A DNA stretch of 64,000 nt from Pascua guehoae (taxonomy: Eukaryota > Basidiomycota > Tremellomycetes > Trichosporonales > Trichosporonaceae). The notes beneath the pieces were generated by a model, which ran no database searches, was not told the origin of the DNA, and saw only the letters and a list, made by a program, of their open reading frames with translations. The first letter of the stretch is position 1. Each line of letters starts with the position of its first letter. The position numbers were made by a program, and so were the translations under genes. Positions 51,101 through 63,125 of this stretch are shown here, piece after piece. The stretch spans positions 3,241,165 to 3,305,164 of the forward strand of contig BCJX01000002.1 of assembly GCA_001600415.1 (NCBI GenBank), written 5' to 3'.

Positions 51101-51891
51101 CAACCAAAGTGGAGAAAGCGTTTGGCCAATATCATCCCACAGACACCACTATTTTGGCCAAAACCCACAGCAGCACACTTCACTCTCATCTCATTCTGAA
51201 ACAATATCGTGGCCGGTGTTTGCCCGTTGCGGTGGGCAGAACGCCGAAGACCGGCTTACGCCGGGCGGGCATGCGCCGGGCGGTCGGTGGCGCTGCCGAC
51301 GGGGCTTCGGCCTTGGCTGTCATGCCGACTGTGGTGGCGCCACAATACGCAGCATAACGAGGACAGTGGGGCGTCCGTGTGTTCTGGGCGTGTCCGTGTG
51401 TTGGCTCGGCATGTGTCAGTGTGGGCTCGGCGCGCGTCCGTGTGGGCTGGGCATGACCCGTGTCCGCGGTCATGGCGGCGATGGAGGGGGGCGAGTGGTC
51501 CGGCTATGGATAGGACTTAAGGACCCCACATGGTCCGTCGCGCTCTGTCAAGCTCCGCCACTCATCGCATGTTGGATCCTGCCAATGGCATTGGAGCGTC
51601 ATGGTCATACGAGCCGGGCCTGGTGGGCGGGGACGGCGACGGTGAGTTGCTGTAGATTAATGATTGTGGAGGAGATCCAGGGGCGACGATGTGGGGGTGA
51701 GATGGGGTGAGGTGGGGGTGAGATGGGGGTAGGCAAGGGTGTGAGATGCAAGTTGGGGTGGTCCTTCAAGGTGGAGGGAGGGTCAGTCAGTGGAGGGTGA
51801 GTCAGGAGGTAACCGCCGGATGGGATCTTGGCCGATACAGCGACCGTGAGCTGGCCGCTATCGACAAGCAGCGGCCTTGTCCGAGCCGGAA

Positions 51892-51931
51892 AGCTGGACC
51901 CAGCTGGACCCAGCTGGACCCAGGTGAACCC
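51892..51931. repeat. 10-bp tandem repeat (AGCTGGACCC)
   Basis: Four head-to-tail decamers, the fourth with two changes, followed by a partial fifth. They lie in non-coding DNA. Confidence 0.85.
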
Positions 51932-52819
51932 AGCTGGAACGCCGAAGGGAGTGCCTGCCCAGGGGCAGTGAAGCCAAGATTACTCTGCCAAGCTCCACGG
52001 GGGCACACGAGGTGTGCCTCGTTACGCTGATAACTGCTTTGGGGAGGAGGGATTGCCATTCAACGGGTCGCTTCCAGTGTCATGTGATCGCGGATGCACA
52101 TAATACATCAGGAAAACGGGTCACATTTTGTCATGTGAGACGCGCGGCGCGTGGTGGCGGTGAGGCTGATGCATGATGCAGCGACTTTGATGGGTTGTTT
52201 GTGAGCCTTTGACAGTGTCGACTGCGCGGTTAGGGGCGGTAAGCTTGGCGTGGCACTAATCTCTGCACACACCCTGCGCCACCACCCTCCCTTGGCATTT
52301 TGTGCCTCCCATGCCTTGTCGTCCTTGTTCTTAGCACCTCTACTCACACAACAACCTCTCTCTGGTCGCTTGCGCTATGCATGGCGGACAAAGACGGGCG
52401 CTTACTTGAGTCTCTATTGATATGATACTGCTATTGCCGATAATTGGCGCGTCAAGTGGGAAGTTGCTCTGTACCTGTGCCTCTTTCCGGTACAAGCTCC
52501 ACGCGCGGTCGTGTACCCCCGCATACCGCATCCGTCCAACACCATGCATTCACGGGGTCTCACTTGACTCTCGAACCGAGCGGGAACCGCCGTATCCGCG
52601 GGTCCGTACACGGGCCCCCACCCCGCGGCTGCTGGAAGGGTGTTGATCCATACCCAGGAAGTAGTGGCAATCTGCACCCCCCCTCCCCTCCTCTCTGTCC
52701 TCACTCACCCTCCCTCCGTCCTTTCAGGCGCCAACCAGGCCGAAGACACGGACAACGCTAATAAAGTCAACGCGCGTCTCAACTCTTTCTTCCCATCGCT
52801 CCATTAATCCAACTTAGCC

Positions 52820-54866
52820 ATGTCCCATCACGACAAAGATGAGAAGGCCTTCCATGGTCATCCCATGGAGGAGGTCGTCCCCGTCGTCGACCACGAGCCC
52901 GAGCTTGGCCACGGCCACTACAAGGAGACCAAGAGAACGTTCAAGCCCCGTCACATCCAGATGATTGGTATCGGTGGTGCAATGTAGGTTCCAGGATATC
53001 GTTTTCGTGGCACAAGACGACGCTAACACTCGACAGCGGAACTGGTCTCTTTGTGAGTTGTAACTCGTCGCCCTCGTCCCATCACCTGCCAACGTGATCT
53101 ACACTGATCAGTAGAGGTCGATCTCTTGCTAACAGCCTAGGTTGGAACGGGTACATCGCTCTCTAATGCCGGTCCACTCTCCCTCGTGCTCGGCTATGCC
53201 TTTTACGGTATGCTCGTGCTGTTCACCTTCAACGCCGTCGGTGAAATGACCTCCTGGCTCCCCGTCGACGGCTCTATCCTGCAGTTCGCCGCACGTTTCG
53301 TTGACCCATCCTATGGCTTCGCGATGGCGTGGTTGTGCATCTACAACAACTCGGTGACGGTTGCGGCAGAGGCGACAGCTGTTGCGAGTATTATCAAGTT
53401 TTGGAACGACGAGGTCAACAGTGGCGTGTGGTGTGCCCTCTTTACGGTCTCCATCCTGCTCATTGTGAGGCGTTCTACCCTTGTGCCTGTTGCCCTTTTC
53501 CCTGACACACACCGCAGAACGTCTTTGGCTCTCACTTCTTCGGCGAGGGCGAGTTCTGGTTCTCGTCCTTCAAGGTCCTTCTCGTGTTCATGATGATGTT
53601 TTTCACGTTCATTACTGTGAGCTAGTTTCCGCTGCGGCCACAAACTCCAAACCAGCTCACAATCCAGATGCTCGGCGGCAACCCCCAGCACGACCGGTAC
53701 GGCTTCCGCTACTGGAAGGACCCTGGTGTCATGCGCGAGTACATGGCCTCGGGCTCCACCGGCCGCTTCCTTGGTTTCTGGTCCGTCTTCATCCAGGCTG
53801 CCTTTGCCTACGGTGGCCCCGACTTTGTGGCCATGACCGCTGGTGAAGCAAAGTACCCGCGCCGTGTCCTGCCCAACGTGTTCCAGCGCGTCATTTTCCG
53901 CCTGCTCTTCTTTTACATTGGTAAGTGGCATAGCGCGTGCCTCTAACACGGGCCGCCCATCCACTGTTGAGCATCAGCTGACGTTACACAGGTGGCACGT
54001 TCTGCATTGGTATTCTGGTGAGTACCCAACCCACACAGATTGCTCGTCCGCACAGGACCAGATCTCCGATCGAGCTTGGCATCAGCTGACCCTTTTCCTA
54101 GGTTCCCTACACGGACCCCAACCTCACCGGTAACGGTGGCAGCGGTACTCCTCCCATCGTCATTGGTGCGGACCGTCTCAACGTCCCCGTTTTCCCGCAC
54201 ATTATCAACGCCATCATCCTCACGTCGGCTTGGTCGGCCGGCTGCTGTCTCACGTTTACCGCGTCGCGCAACATTTACGCCTGCGCAATCAACGGACACG
54301 CACCACGCATCTTCCTCAAGACTTGGCGTGGAGTCCCCTACATGGCCATCATTGCCGTTACTCTCGTTAGTTGCCTGTCGTTTATGAGCGTGAGCGACAA
54401 GGCCATTACCGTCTTTACCTGGATCACCAACATTCTCGGCGGAATGTGGATTCTGGATCTCTGGCTTCAAAACGTTCTCTACCTTCGTTTCCGCGTCGGT
54501 CTCAAGGCCCAGGAAATCGACCGCACCCAGTTCCCCTTTTACCGCAGGGGTCAGAAGGGATTCTCGTGGTTCTGTGTCGTTGCCTACGGCATCATCTTCC
54601 TCACCAACGGCTTCAAGGTCTTTATCAATGGCCACTGGTCAATCCGCGACTTCCTCTTCGCCTACCTCGCCCTCCCTCTCTTCCTCGTCTTCTACATCGG
54701 CCACAAGCTCTACCACGTCTTCCACGAGGGTGGTCGCTGGCGCGTCCTCCGCGGCGAAGAAATGGACTTCCACAAGGGCAAAAAGGAGATTGACGACGAC
54801 GAGCTCAACTACCCTCCCGTTGGCGACTCAAAGGGTGCAAGGTTTGAGCGCTGGCTCTGGGGTTAA
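52820..54866 (+). CDS. Amino acid permease (YAT/APC family)
   Basis: Fungal amino acid:H+ permease with about twelve membrane segments, plasma membrane. The N-terminus MSHHDKDEKAFHGHPMEEVV is acidic/His-rich; the family hallmark RTFKPRHIQMIGIGGAIGTGLFVGTG is split by two short introns. Next come the SNAGPLSLVLGYAFYG and EMTSWLPVDGSILQFAARFV segments, DPSYGFAMAWLCIYNNSVTV, GPDFVAMTAGEAKYPRRVLP, and the long last exon with ACAINGHAPRIFLK, CLSFMSVSDKA and FPFYRRGQKGFSWF. The end is RFERWLWG. About eight introns, several tiny exons near 53030-53150. A TAATAAA element lies about 60 bp upstream of the ATG. A degraded piece of a close copy lies at 62.9 kb. Broad amino acid uptake is likely; specificity unknown. 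Confidence 0.92.
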
Positions 54867-56219
54867 AATGTTCCATGAACTGTACCGTTGTCTTACAGTT
54901 AGTAGTATAGTCAGTAGTATTCTGTGAAAGAATCAGTATAATGTTCAAGAGAGAGGGACGCCAAGGGAGAGGGCAGTCATTGTTGCCATGCCCAGCATGC
55001 TAATCTTGGAATGACAAGGCGGAAGGCCTGGTCAGGCGCGGCCTTGAACGAGGGCCCGTACCTTGATCTGCATGCGAGAATGCTGAAACAGATGCTTCCA
55101 ACCGACCACGAGGCCATCTGCAGTGCTCGCACTTGAGTCACAATCGCCAACCAATCTCGAACCAATCTCGAATGCCTGGCAATCCCGCTCGGGGTCATGC
55201 GACTGATCCAGAACGTGCCTCCGGAACTTGACGGTATCAGCTTATCGCTCGAACTTGGCAGGCACGAGACGAATCATTCATTCTCCACGGTGCTGTATCA
55301 TGCCACAACTTTGTCGGTCTCCGAGTGCTCAAGGATAAGAGTCTGAGGATGCCCAAGTTGCATCGTACATATCGCATGGTACAGCTTATCTCTTGCTGGG
55401 CATATGGGTTTGTATATCTTTGCTGCTACACATCTTTGCTGCTACAGCACCCTTGCTTGATAGACTCTGTGAAGTGAGTGCACGGTTCGTCCACCACCAG
55501 ACATCATACGTCAGCCACATGTATCGCCGGAAGCGGGAGCGGGGCCACGGTTAAGCCTGAATCTGGATGCCCGCAAGTGTGGAGATTCGTTCCGAATCGA
55601 CCAATTCGGAGCGCGCTAGCTTGCCGACATGCGCGGGGTATGGGCTCTACGCGCAATGGGTTCGGCTATGACTGGCTATGGGTGGAGATGGGAGCGCGGC
55701 CATGACATCAGTGTCGTAAACGCCATGGCGCGGCTTGTCCAATGGCCTCGGGCGGTTTGACCATACGCGGCCATCGAGTGTAAGCGAGCACGGTGGCCTG
55801 GGGTCTCCAAGCGCTAGCCACACTATTTACGGCAGAACCGAGCATGCGGTCAGGGCCGCCCAGCATCTTGCTCTGCTCGTGTGCGCTGCTCCAAACTTCT
55901 TATCGGCTTACATACCGTGTCCATGATGTGTAGGAGCCGAGCCGCTCGGATAGTGACGGCCGCCCAGGCCAATGAGACACTCGTCATGGCGCGCATCTCA
56001 GTCAGGTATGACCGCGTCCTGAGGCTCCCCGCTCGAGTCGGGCAACAATGCCAAGCTCCCACCTAGCAACTATGGGCTGTGATGGTAGGTCGGTAGACGT
56101 CTCTCTTGGGTGTGCCTCTGCAACCAAGAGTTTACCTTGTTTTGTCTTGTCTGTCTCCTCAACTACCCAAACCACTCTCTCTAAACTGTATATCCCCCGG
56201 CACATTATCCCAACTGACC
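54867..56219. other. Intergenic stretch between the two permease genes
   Basis: No gene recognised in 1.35 kb. The left end is the 3' flank of the YAT permease; the right end (56100-56219) is C/T-rich and is probably the promoter and leader of the next gene. Confidence 0.5.
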
Positions 56220-58517
56220 ATGGACGACAGCAAGGGCAGCGAGAAAGTCACTGTCCACCAGCGTGATGCAGGGTACAATGCCGTCGAGCACCAGCTCGAG
56301 GAGCTGGGCTACAAGCAAGAACTCAACCGGTCGCTCGGCATGGTGGCCGTCCTCGGCCTCAGTTTTGCCATCATGGCCGTCCCATTCGGCACATCGACAA
56401 CACTCCCTATTGCCCTCACGGACGGCGGACCAGTGACCATCTTGTATGGCGTAAGTCACCGATATCTGCGGCATGCCAAGAATGTCTTGTCGATCGCCCG
56501 CGACAACCGGAGCGTGGTTGGTGGTTTGGTGGCTGACACAGGCAGTGGATTTTTGTGTCGCTCATCTCGACGTGTATCGCGGCGAGTTTGGCAGAAATGT
56601 ATGTCGCCCCCCTATAGGGACGCGCAACTGACAACAGCTGCTCCGTGTACCCCACGTCGGGCGGTGTTTACTGTGAGTCGAGACCTGAGGTGTGATGGAG
56701 TTCTCTTGGCGTCAACGTGCACGTGACTGTGGTGGCTATTATTCCTCCCAAGTCGCTCGGCGCGTGAATTTTACCCCGTGGCGACAGTGAGGACATTGAT
56801 GATGGAGCAGAGCCAGGAGCGTGGCTGCAAGGTGGTGCACGCTAGGCCTTGAGAGAGCACCACGTCGTGACAGTCGCCCTGCACAAGTTAACCCGACAGA
56901 CTGGTCGGCCATGCTCTCCAACGACAGATACGCCCCATTTGCGAGCTACATCACAGGCTGGCTCGGCGCTGTCGGAAACTGGACGTAGGTCGCAAACCGT
57001 GACGCGTGGGCTTGTGCTGATGGCCAAAGTGTGACTGCTTCCATCAACTTTGGCGGAGCCCAGCTCATCCTCACGGCCGCACAGCTCTTCCACGCCGACT
57101 ATGAGCCCACAGCATGGCAGACAGTGCTGGTATACTGGGCTGCGCTGATCGGAGCATTCTGCATCAACCTCTTCTTCAATCGGTGAGTATTGGACAGGCG
57201 TTTCATTTGGCCCGGTGCAGCACTAACGTACAGACACCTGGAAAAACTCAACACTCTTTGCTTGTGGTGGACTGGCGTCGGTGTCATCATGTGAGTTTCC
57301 ATTTCTCCCCCTTCTTTGCCACATTCTAGAGGCTGATGGGATAGCATTATCATCGTCCTCCTCGTCAAGGCGCCCGAGCGCCACTCGGCCAAGTGGGCAT
57401 TTTCGCACTTTGACTCGTCGGCGTCGGGCTGGCCCAAGCCATGGGCCTTCTTTGTCGGTCTCCTCCAGGCCGCATACACTCTGACCGGGTGAGTATCTGT
57501 GCTACACGCTCTTGACCTATACTGACCTGTAGATACGGCATGGTCGCCGCTCTGTGCGAAGAGGTCCGCGAGCCCGCGCGTGAGGTGCCGCGCGCCATGG
57601 TCCTCTCGGTTGTTGCTGCGGGCGCCACTGGCGTCGTGTATCTCCTCCCCATCATCTTTGTGCTTCCTGATACCGAGGAACTTTTGCAATACGTCATGCC
57701 CATGCCCATCCTGTACCAGAAGGTCACGGGGTCCGCGGGCGGCGGTCTCGGCCTCCTCATCATCAGTGAGTGCCCATTGAGCGCGTACCTATTGGTGAAT
57801 GCTGCTGCTGACACCCAGTCCTCGGCATCTGGTTCTTTGCCGCAGTTGGCTCCCTCACCGCCGCATCACGTTGCACATGGGCCTTTTCTCGCGACGGCGG
57901 TATCCCCTTTTCGCACTGGTGGAAGACGGTCAACCACGGGTATGACGTGCCCCTCAACTCGCTCGCGCTCTCGACTGTCATCTGCGCCCTCCTCGGTCTC
58001 ATCTACCTCGGCTCCAGCGCGGCGTTCAACGCCTTCACTGGCGTCGCGACCATCTGCCTCGGTAGCTCGTATGCGTTCCCCATCCTCTGCTCCGTCCTCC
58101 GCGGCCGCAAGATGGTCAAGACGGCACCATACTCGCTCGGAAAGTTTGGCTTTGCCATCGTGAGTTGTGCCTCGTGCCGTCGCCCCCAGACCGCTGCTTA
58201 CCGTATCCAGAACATTCTCACCATCATTTGGATCTCGTTCTCAATCATCCTCTTCTGTTTCCGTGAGTCGGTTTACCCTCTTTCTCGACGCCCACGTGCA
58301 GTACTGACACAACGCAGCCACTGCAATCCCCGTCACACCGTCGACGATGAACTATGCGTCGGTCGTGTTTGCGGGCTTCTTCACAATCGCGGCCATCTGG
58401 TACGCCGTCAATGCGCGCAAACACTACACTGGGCCCGTCGTCGCGACCCTCCGCAGGGTCGAGTCGCGCCGCCGATCCCAGGCCGGGAGCCTGTCTATTC
58501 AAGAATCGCGGCATTAG
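56220..58517 (+). CDS. Choline/GABA-type permease (APC family, UGA4/HNM1-like)
   Basis: Amino acid/polyamine/choline transporter of the fungal ACT group, which imports GABA, choline or related amines. Start MDDSKGSEKVTVHQRDAGYN. The first segment is LGMVAVLGLSFAIMAVPFGT, then TDGGPVTILYGWIFVSLIST, SVYPTSGGVYYWSAML, SYITGWLGAVGNWTVTASIN, FGGAQLILTA, GYGMVAALCEEVREPAREVP, AASRCTWAFSRDGGIPFS and SSYAFPILCSVLRGRK, the last helices near 58330. The tail RRVESRRRSQAGSLSIQESR is basic and Ser-rich. About nine introns; most are 45-65 nt but one (56673-56898) is 226 nt and separates VYY from WSAML. Stop TAG at 58515. Same strand as the YAT permease. Confidence 0.88.
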
Positions 58518-58909
58518 GACGGTGGGGGGTGTTAGCATGGTTGTATAATAGAACCTGTCGCGTCAACAATTGTCGGGTAGCTTGAGGTACGTACAGTATC
58601 TTGTCTAGTTGCGGTATATCTGAATGAACATGTCGTATGCCAAGTCCTCACACTCATGCCCATTGGGGATCATTTGGAATGTGGCCACTGACCAGACATG
58701 ACACATGCCACACACGGCCATGGTGCTCACAACACACACACACACACACGCCACCCTGAATGCTTCTACTCACATTGTGACATCACTCCACTTTCCATCA
58801 CACCTAGCCATTCCCTTCACAACTGCTTCATTTCGTCTCATCCACTCCATTCGAAACAACCACTTCCTCCACTCTTTCACGGTCCTCTCGCAGTCAACAC
58901 ACCGTGCCA
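58518..58909. promoter_or_regulatory. Promoter region of the first BTB-like gene
   Basis: 390 bp with no gene. A CA dinucleotide run (about 58733-58750) is followed by a C/T-rich leader full of TTCCATC/CACTCC words up to the ATG. Confidence 0.45.
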
Positions 58910-59798
58910 ATGTCTCGTATGAACAAACGACCCCGCCAGTCGTCGCCGTTGCCAACCTCATCCCCCGACTACCCCTCAGAGGGGGCCGACTTCTGCATCA
59001 TCTCGTCCGATGGCGTCGCTTTCGGCTTTACAGACAACCAGTTCCGCCAGTCGTGAGTCATTTGGTCATGTTGTTAGTTGTTAGACATTCCTCTCATTCT
59101 TTATCCAGCACCGTATTTTCACGCATGCGTCCTGTCAGGGTAGGAAAGACGGACATACACCTCGTCGACTCCGAGGTGGAAACGGCAAAATCGTTGAAAC
59201 TACTTCTCGACGTGCTCACAGGCAAGCGGCTCGATGTCCTCCCTGCTTCGGACTTTGCGGTTAACGAGTGGGCAGCGTTCCTGCTGCTCGCTAAGAAGTA
59301 CAGGTTCACGCAGGCGTACTCCATGGGCAATACGACCTGTTCGTCATTGCTCTTCCGGAGCTACTTGAGGTCTGGCTATATGTTGGCCGCGAAGATGTTC
59401 TGTCTCGCCGCTCGTATTGACGACAATCAACTGGCCTTCGACGCGGTGGAGTCAATGTCGAAATACACCCACCCCGACTTTGCCACGGACGAGCGTACAG
59501 CCGATCAGAAGGGGCTGATGAGGATCAACTTTCCCCAACTCGATAGCAGCGCGTGGCCCGTAACGCTCGTCGAGATGGTTCCAACAGCATACCTGTGGGC
59601 TCTCGGTAGGGCATCCCAGCCTCAGGTTTTGCGCGCGCCTGACGGGGCCGATGATGGGAGCGGCGCAATCGGCTCCCACAAGTTCTACTCGACCAACGTG
59701 CTGGAGCGGTTCAAGTGGTTCCTTGAGCTGGCCAAGAGTGGGTACAGAACAACAAGTGGGTATTGCTGACACGAGTAGAGGAGCTAGGAGCACCATGA
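58910..59798 (+). CDS. BTB/POZ-like protein 1 of a tandem pair
   Basis: Three exons (58910-59052, 59109-59737, 59779-59798) give 263 aa. A short Arg/Pro/Ser lead (MSRMNKRPRQSSPLPTSSPD) is followed by GADFCIISSDGVAFGFTDNQ, the region where BTB domains carry their DVxFxVxG-like strand, then IHLVDSEVETAKSLKLLLDV and FLLLAKKYRFTQAYSMGN, as in the LLxxYxY..AxKY core. The rest (about residues 140-255) is helical with PTAYLWALGRA and FKWFLELAKK. The last exon is only 20 nt and adds KELGAP. The second gene of the pair has the same exon pattern. BTB is assigned by pattern only; partners are unknown. Confidence 0.75.
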
Positions 59799-60288
59799 GG
59801 CACCCCCACACTGCGCACTGCACCCTCCATACCCCATTCGAGACAATGATGAAGGGGCGTCACACACATCACCAACACATCACACTCCCGACGACATCGC
59901 ACGACCGTTTCCGTTGTGAAGTAGCGTTTTGTCCCTTTGAGATACATACGACACACAATGCACACCAAAGACAGCTTTGTCGTTGCAATAGTATCATGCC
60001 ACACACAGAGCGCAGGGGGACCCAACCCCCAGTGCTGGCCTCATCTGACCCCAGTTTGAACAGACGCCACAAATGAGCAAAACATCTCTGTGCGTCCCAC
60101 TCTCGCCTTCCTTTGACTTTGACCTTCCTTCGTTTTCACCTTCCTTTGCTTTCACCTTCCTTTGCTTCACACCTTCCTTGCTTTCACCTTCCTTTTATAC
60201 CTTCCTCCACACCTTCCTTTCATCTTCATCATTTCATCTTCTCCATTCAATCTTCTTCATCCGCTTTTCATTCACACTCCCCACGACG
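59799..60288. promoter_or_regulatory. Promoter region of the second BTB-like gene
   Basis: 490 bp. The right part (60100-60285) is almost pure pyrimidine with a TTCACCTTCCTTTG unit repeated several times and a TTTTATACC TATA-like element at about 60193-60201, roughly 90 bp before the ATG. Confidence 0.5.
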
Positions 60289-61241
60289 ATGCTTTCCCAT
60301 CAGCCCAACAAGCGACCTCGCGAGTCCTCGCCGCCTCGAAATGAACAGCCTCCCAAACCGTCCCTCGAGTACCCCCCGGACGGGGCAGACTTCTGCGTCG
60401 TCTCGTCAGATGGCGTCGCTTTTGGATTCACTGAGAACCAGTTCCGCCAGTCGTGAGTCGGATCTTCTTCCCGAGTCGCATGTCCGTATTCTCACTCCTC
60501 GTGTGCAGTGTTGTATTCAACGACATGGTCGCTGTCGGGGCACAAAAGTCGGCTATTCACCTCGTCGACCAGGAGATCGAAACTTCTTCCTCAGTCGAAC
60601 TCCTACTGGACATTCTCGCTGGAAAAAGCTTTGGCGCCCTCGAGCCTACGTTTGACGATCCCTGCTCTTCCACTTTTCAGTGCAAGGAGTGGGCAGGCTG
60701 CCTTCTCTTTGCCAAGAAGTACGAGTTCACGCAGGCGTTCTCCATGGGAGTGACGACGTGCAAGGCACTGCTTTATCAGTGCATTGACGAAGCTGGGCGC
60801 ATTGCGGATAACGAGGTTGCCGTCGGTGTGTTTGTTGTGGCCGCGTGCATCGACGATCAGTCACTTGCCCACGCGGCCGTGGATTGCATGGCTTTCCAGT
60901 GGGTTGATAAGAACGAAGAGCTCGACACCGACATCGCGTACAATCACTTTTCCGACGAATACGGGACGATGAGGACCTACTTGCCCCACCTCGACACCAG
61001 CACATGGCCATTAGATTATTTCAACATGATCCCTTCGTCATACCTGTGGGCGTTGGGGAGGGCCGCCCACCCGTGCACTGCGCGTTTGACTTCCTCGTCC
61101 GCCGATCGCTCCACTTGGATATCTCAGCACTTCTACACTGGCGATGTCCCTCGACGGTTTAGATGGTTCCTCAAGCTCGCCAAGAGTGAGTTCCTAGGTT
61201 GAATGTGGCTAACAAGGATAGACCAGATTCCTTTACCATAA
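60289..61241 (+). CDS. BTB/POZ-like protein 2 of a tandem pair
   Basis: Three exons (60289-60452, 60509-61185, 61222-61241) give 286 aa. It is collinear with the upstream neighbour: RPRESSPPRNEQPPKPSLEY lead, GADFCVVSSDGVAFGFTENQFRQS, IHLVDQEIETSSSVELLLDI, GCLLFAKKYEFTQAFSMGV, PSSYLWALGRAAHP, RRFRWFLKLAKNQIPLP. It has a small Cys-bearing insertion (FDDPCSSTFQCKEW) missing in copy 1. Intron positions and the 20-nt last exon are shared, so the two arose by tandem duplication and then diverged strongly. Confidence 0.75.
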
Positions 61242-61559
61242 TGGCCCACAACACCAGACGTCAACGCCCATTCATTGCGTGCGGAAGACACAGTCGACAC
61301 CGACGGCCGACACTCTCTTTCTGACCCTCCCTTCCTCACACACATCGATCACCTGCAAACAACCACGCCTTCGTTCCGCGATTCCTGCGACACACGGCGC
61401 TGCACATCAACGCTGACCATGGACAGTCACTCTCCGTCACGTTAGTAGCTCCTCGCTCTAGAAACGCCTCCTCATGATGTACATCCTCAGTGCCTGTGAT
61501 GATCTCAGCATTCATTCTGGTGCACAGGGACAACGCTGCCAGAACGTGGCGAGGGGGGG

Positions 61560-62510
61560 AGGTTCGTTCATCACTCATTCCAAACCCCAAGGCCGTCGTA
61601 GAGAGTACCCTCGAGCTTGTTGAATATCTTGTCGTGCTGCTCATTCGGGGTGGGCCACGAATAGACCTGCGGTTGTCCTTGCCCTGCGAGGCGTAGTGGA
61701 GCCTGGAAGGATGTGGAGCAAAATCGCATGGCGTGCCAAAGAGCCCCGTGTTGCAGAGCACGAAGCCTCGGACTTCATCGGGAGAGATGTCACGGGGCCT
61801 CATCTCGTCAGGCAAGACATCGTTGGTGAAACGGTATCATGCGTCGCTGTAGTCCAGCACCTCCGAAACTCCTTGTCAAGCACTCCATGCCGTACATCCT
61901 TGCGATGAGGCACTGAGGGTCCCCTCGCCACACCTCTAGCCCTCCTTGCTGTCTCTACGCTGTCTAGTTACTCTGGTACCCTAGACCTATGCAAAATGCG
62001 TCGTTGGCATTTGCAAGCTCGAGGGTGTTCGTGTGCGTCAGAAGGTTCCGCAGCGCGATCGGCGTCGGGTCGAAGCAGCATCACACGTGCCTCGACGCCA
62101 TGTCGCCGTCTGGGCCTCAGAAGCTCAGAAGGTATATCATGACCGCTAGCTGGCCGCTGGGAGCTTTGACAAACACAACTCGTGAGCACATGGGACTTCC
62201 CCAGCGCATATACTCGATGCCCCGCCGGCCTGAATGAACTCACGGGTGCTCTCGCCAATGGTACCCTTGTCGGGCTCGCAGTACACCGTGTTCCCCATAC
62301 CATTGACATGGGGCAGCGAATCGTCGCTGGCTGCGGCGACTGCAAACGTCGTTGCAGGGATCGCGCCTGTGGGGGCGAGCTCCTTGAGGATTGTGTCGAG
62401 TTCGGCCCTCGCGTCTACAGAGAGAGTAGGTTGGGTGGATATCCTGGCTTTGTTTGTAGCGGTGGCACTCCACGTCGTGATGGTAAGATGGATGGAAAAT
62501 GCCGCGAGTG
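61560..62510 (-). pseudogene. Beta-lactamase-like serine hydrolase, broken
   Basis: In one minus-strand frame the region 62480-62190 reads LDTILKELAPTGAIPATTFA, then SDDSLPHVNGMGNTVYCEPD and IGESTREFIQAGG, like the N-terminal part of fungal class C beta-lactamase/transpeptidase-like proteins. Around 62060-61980 the phrase ALRNLLTHTNTLELANAND matches their LRHLLTHTSGL helix. About 61680-61580 gives SWPTPNEQHDKIFNKLEG. Between these the frame is broken by stops and shifts, and the catalytic SxxK segment was not found. The family guess rests on short matches. Confidence 0.45.
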
Positions 62511-62929
62511 AGAAAATTTAGCGACGCTTTAGTACTTGTCCAAAAATAGGAGTGCGGGTACGTATGTACGATAGGACGGCCCACACGATTGTGCAGTTGC
62601 GTCTGTTGTGCAAGATCCTGACAGCAATGGAAGAGATGTTGGAAGAGAGAGAGGAAGCGAGAGCTAAAGGAAGTCGAACAGGTCGCAAAATCGTAGAGGT
62701 TGCAGCCAGGTGGGAAGTGACGTCATTACCTTTTGCGTCATGTCATCGCCGTGCTTGCTTGCGTTCTACAACAGCCATTTGCCTCTCGAGCATACAGACA
62801 GACACAAGCGGTCCCGGGGTGAACTGTAGTTTCTCAGAAGTGGAAGACACTGGGGAATGTATGGTGTATGGCGGCATCGCGGCTTCGCGACAAGGTCGGT
62901 TGACAAGCGGCAGAGTCGTTGGTCAAGAA

Positions 62930-63125
62930 GTGTGTCATCTGGGTTCTGGGGGAACAGCTCTAGGTTGGAACTGGTACATCGCTCTATCATGCTGGCGCAC
63001 TCTCCCTCGTGCTCGGACATGCCTTTTAGAGTACGTCGGTGAAATTGCATCGTGGCTCCCCGTCGACGGCTCCATCCTGCAGTTTGCTGCACGTCTCGTG
63101 GATCCATCCTACGGATATACCAGGG
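62930..63125 (+). pseudogene. Relic of the YAT amino acid permease
   Basis: From CTAGGTTGGAACTGGTACAT onward the DNA follows 53140-53315 of the intact permease: CACTCTCCCTCGTGCTCGG, then after a deletion of about 33 bp GTCGGTGAAAT..., and the peptide SWLPVDGSILQFAARLVDPS in frame. The match begins at the 3' end of an intron (AACAGC-CTAGG), so it derives from genomic DNA rather than a spliced copy. It ends after SYGY. Stops and the deletion prevent function. Confidence 0.85.

Larger units (their letters stand above)
45616..52819. other. 7.2-kb gene-poor interval with tRNA genes
   Basis: Apart from tRNA-Arg, a tRNA half-relic and initiator tRNA-Met no gene is recognised. Several 60-200 codon frames exist but overlap each other on both strands. 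Decamer repeats (AGCTGGACCC, 51892-51931) and GTCCGTGTG-type repeats (about 51365-51470) are present. 52400-52819 is the promoter and leader of the amino acid permease. Confidence 0.45.
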
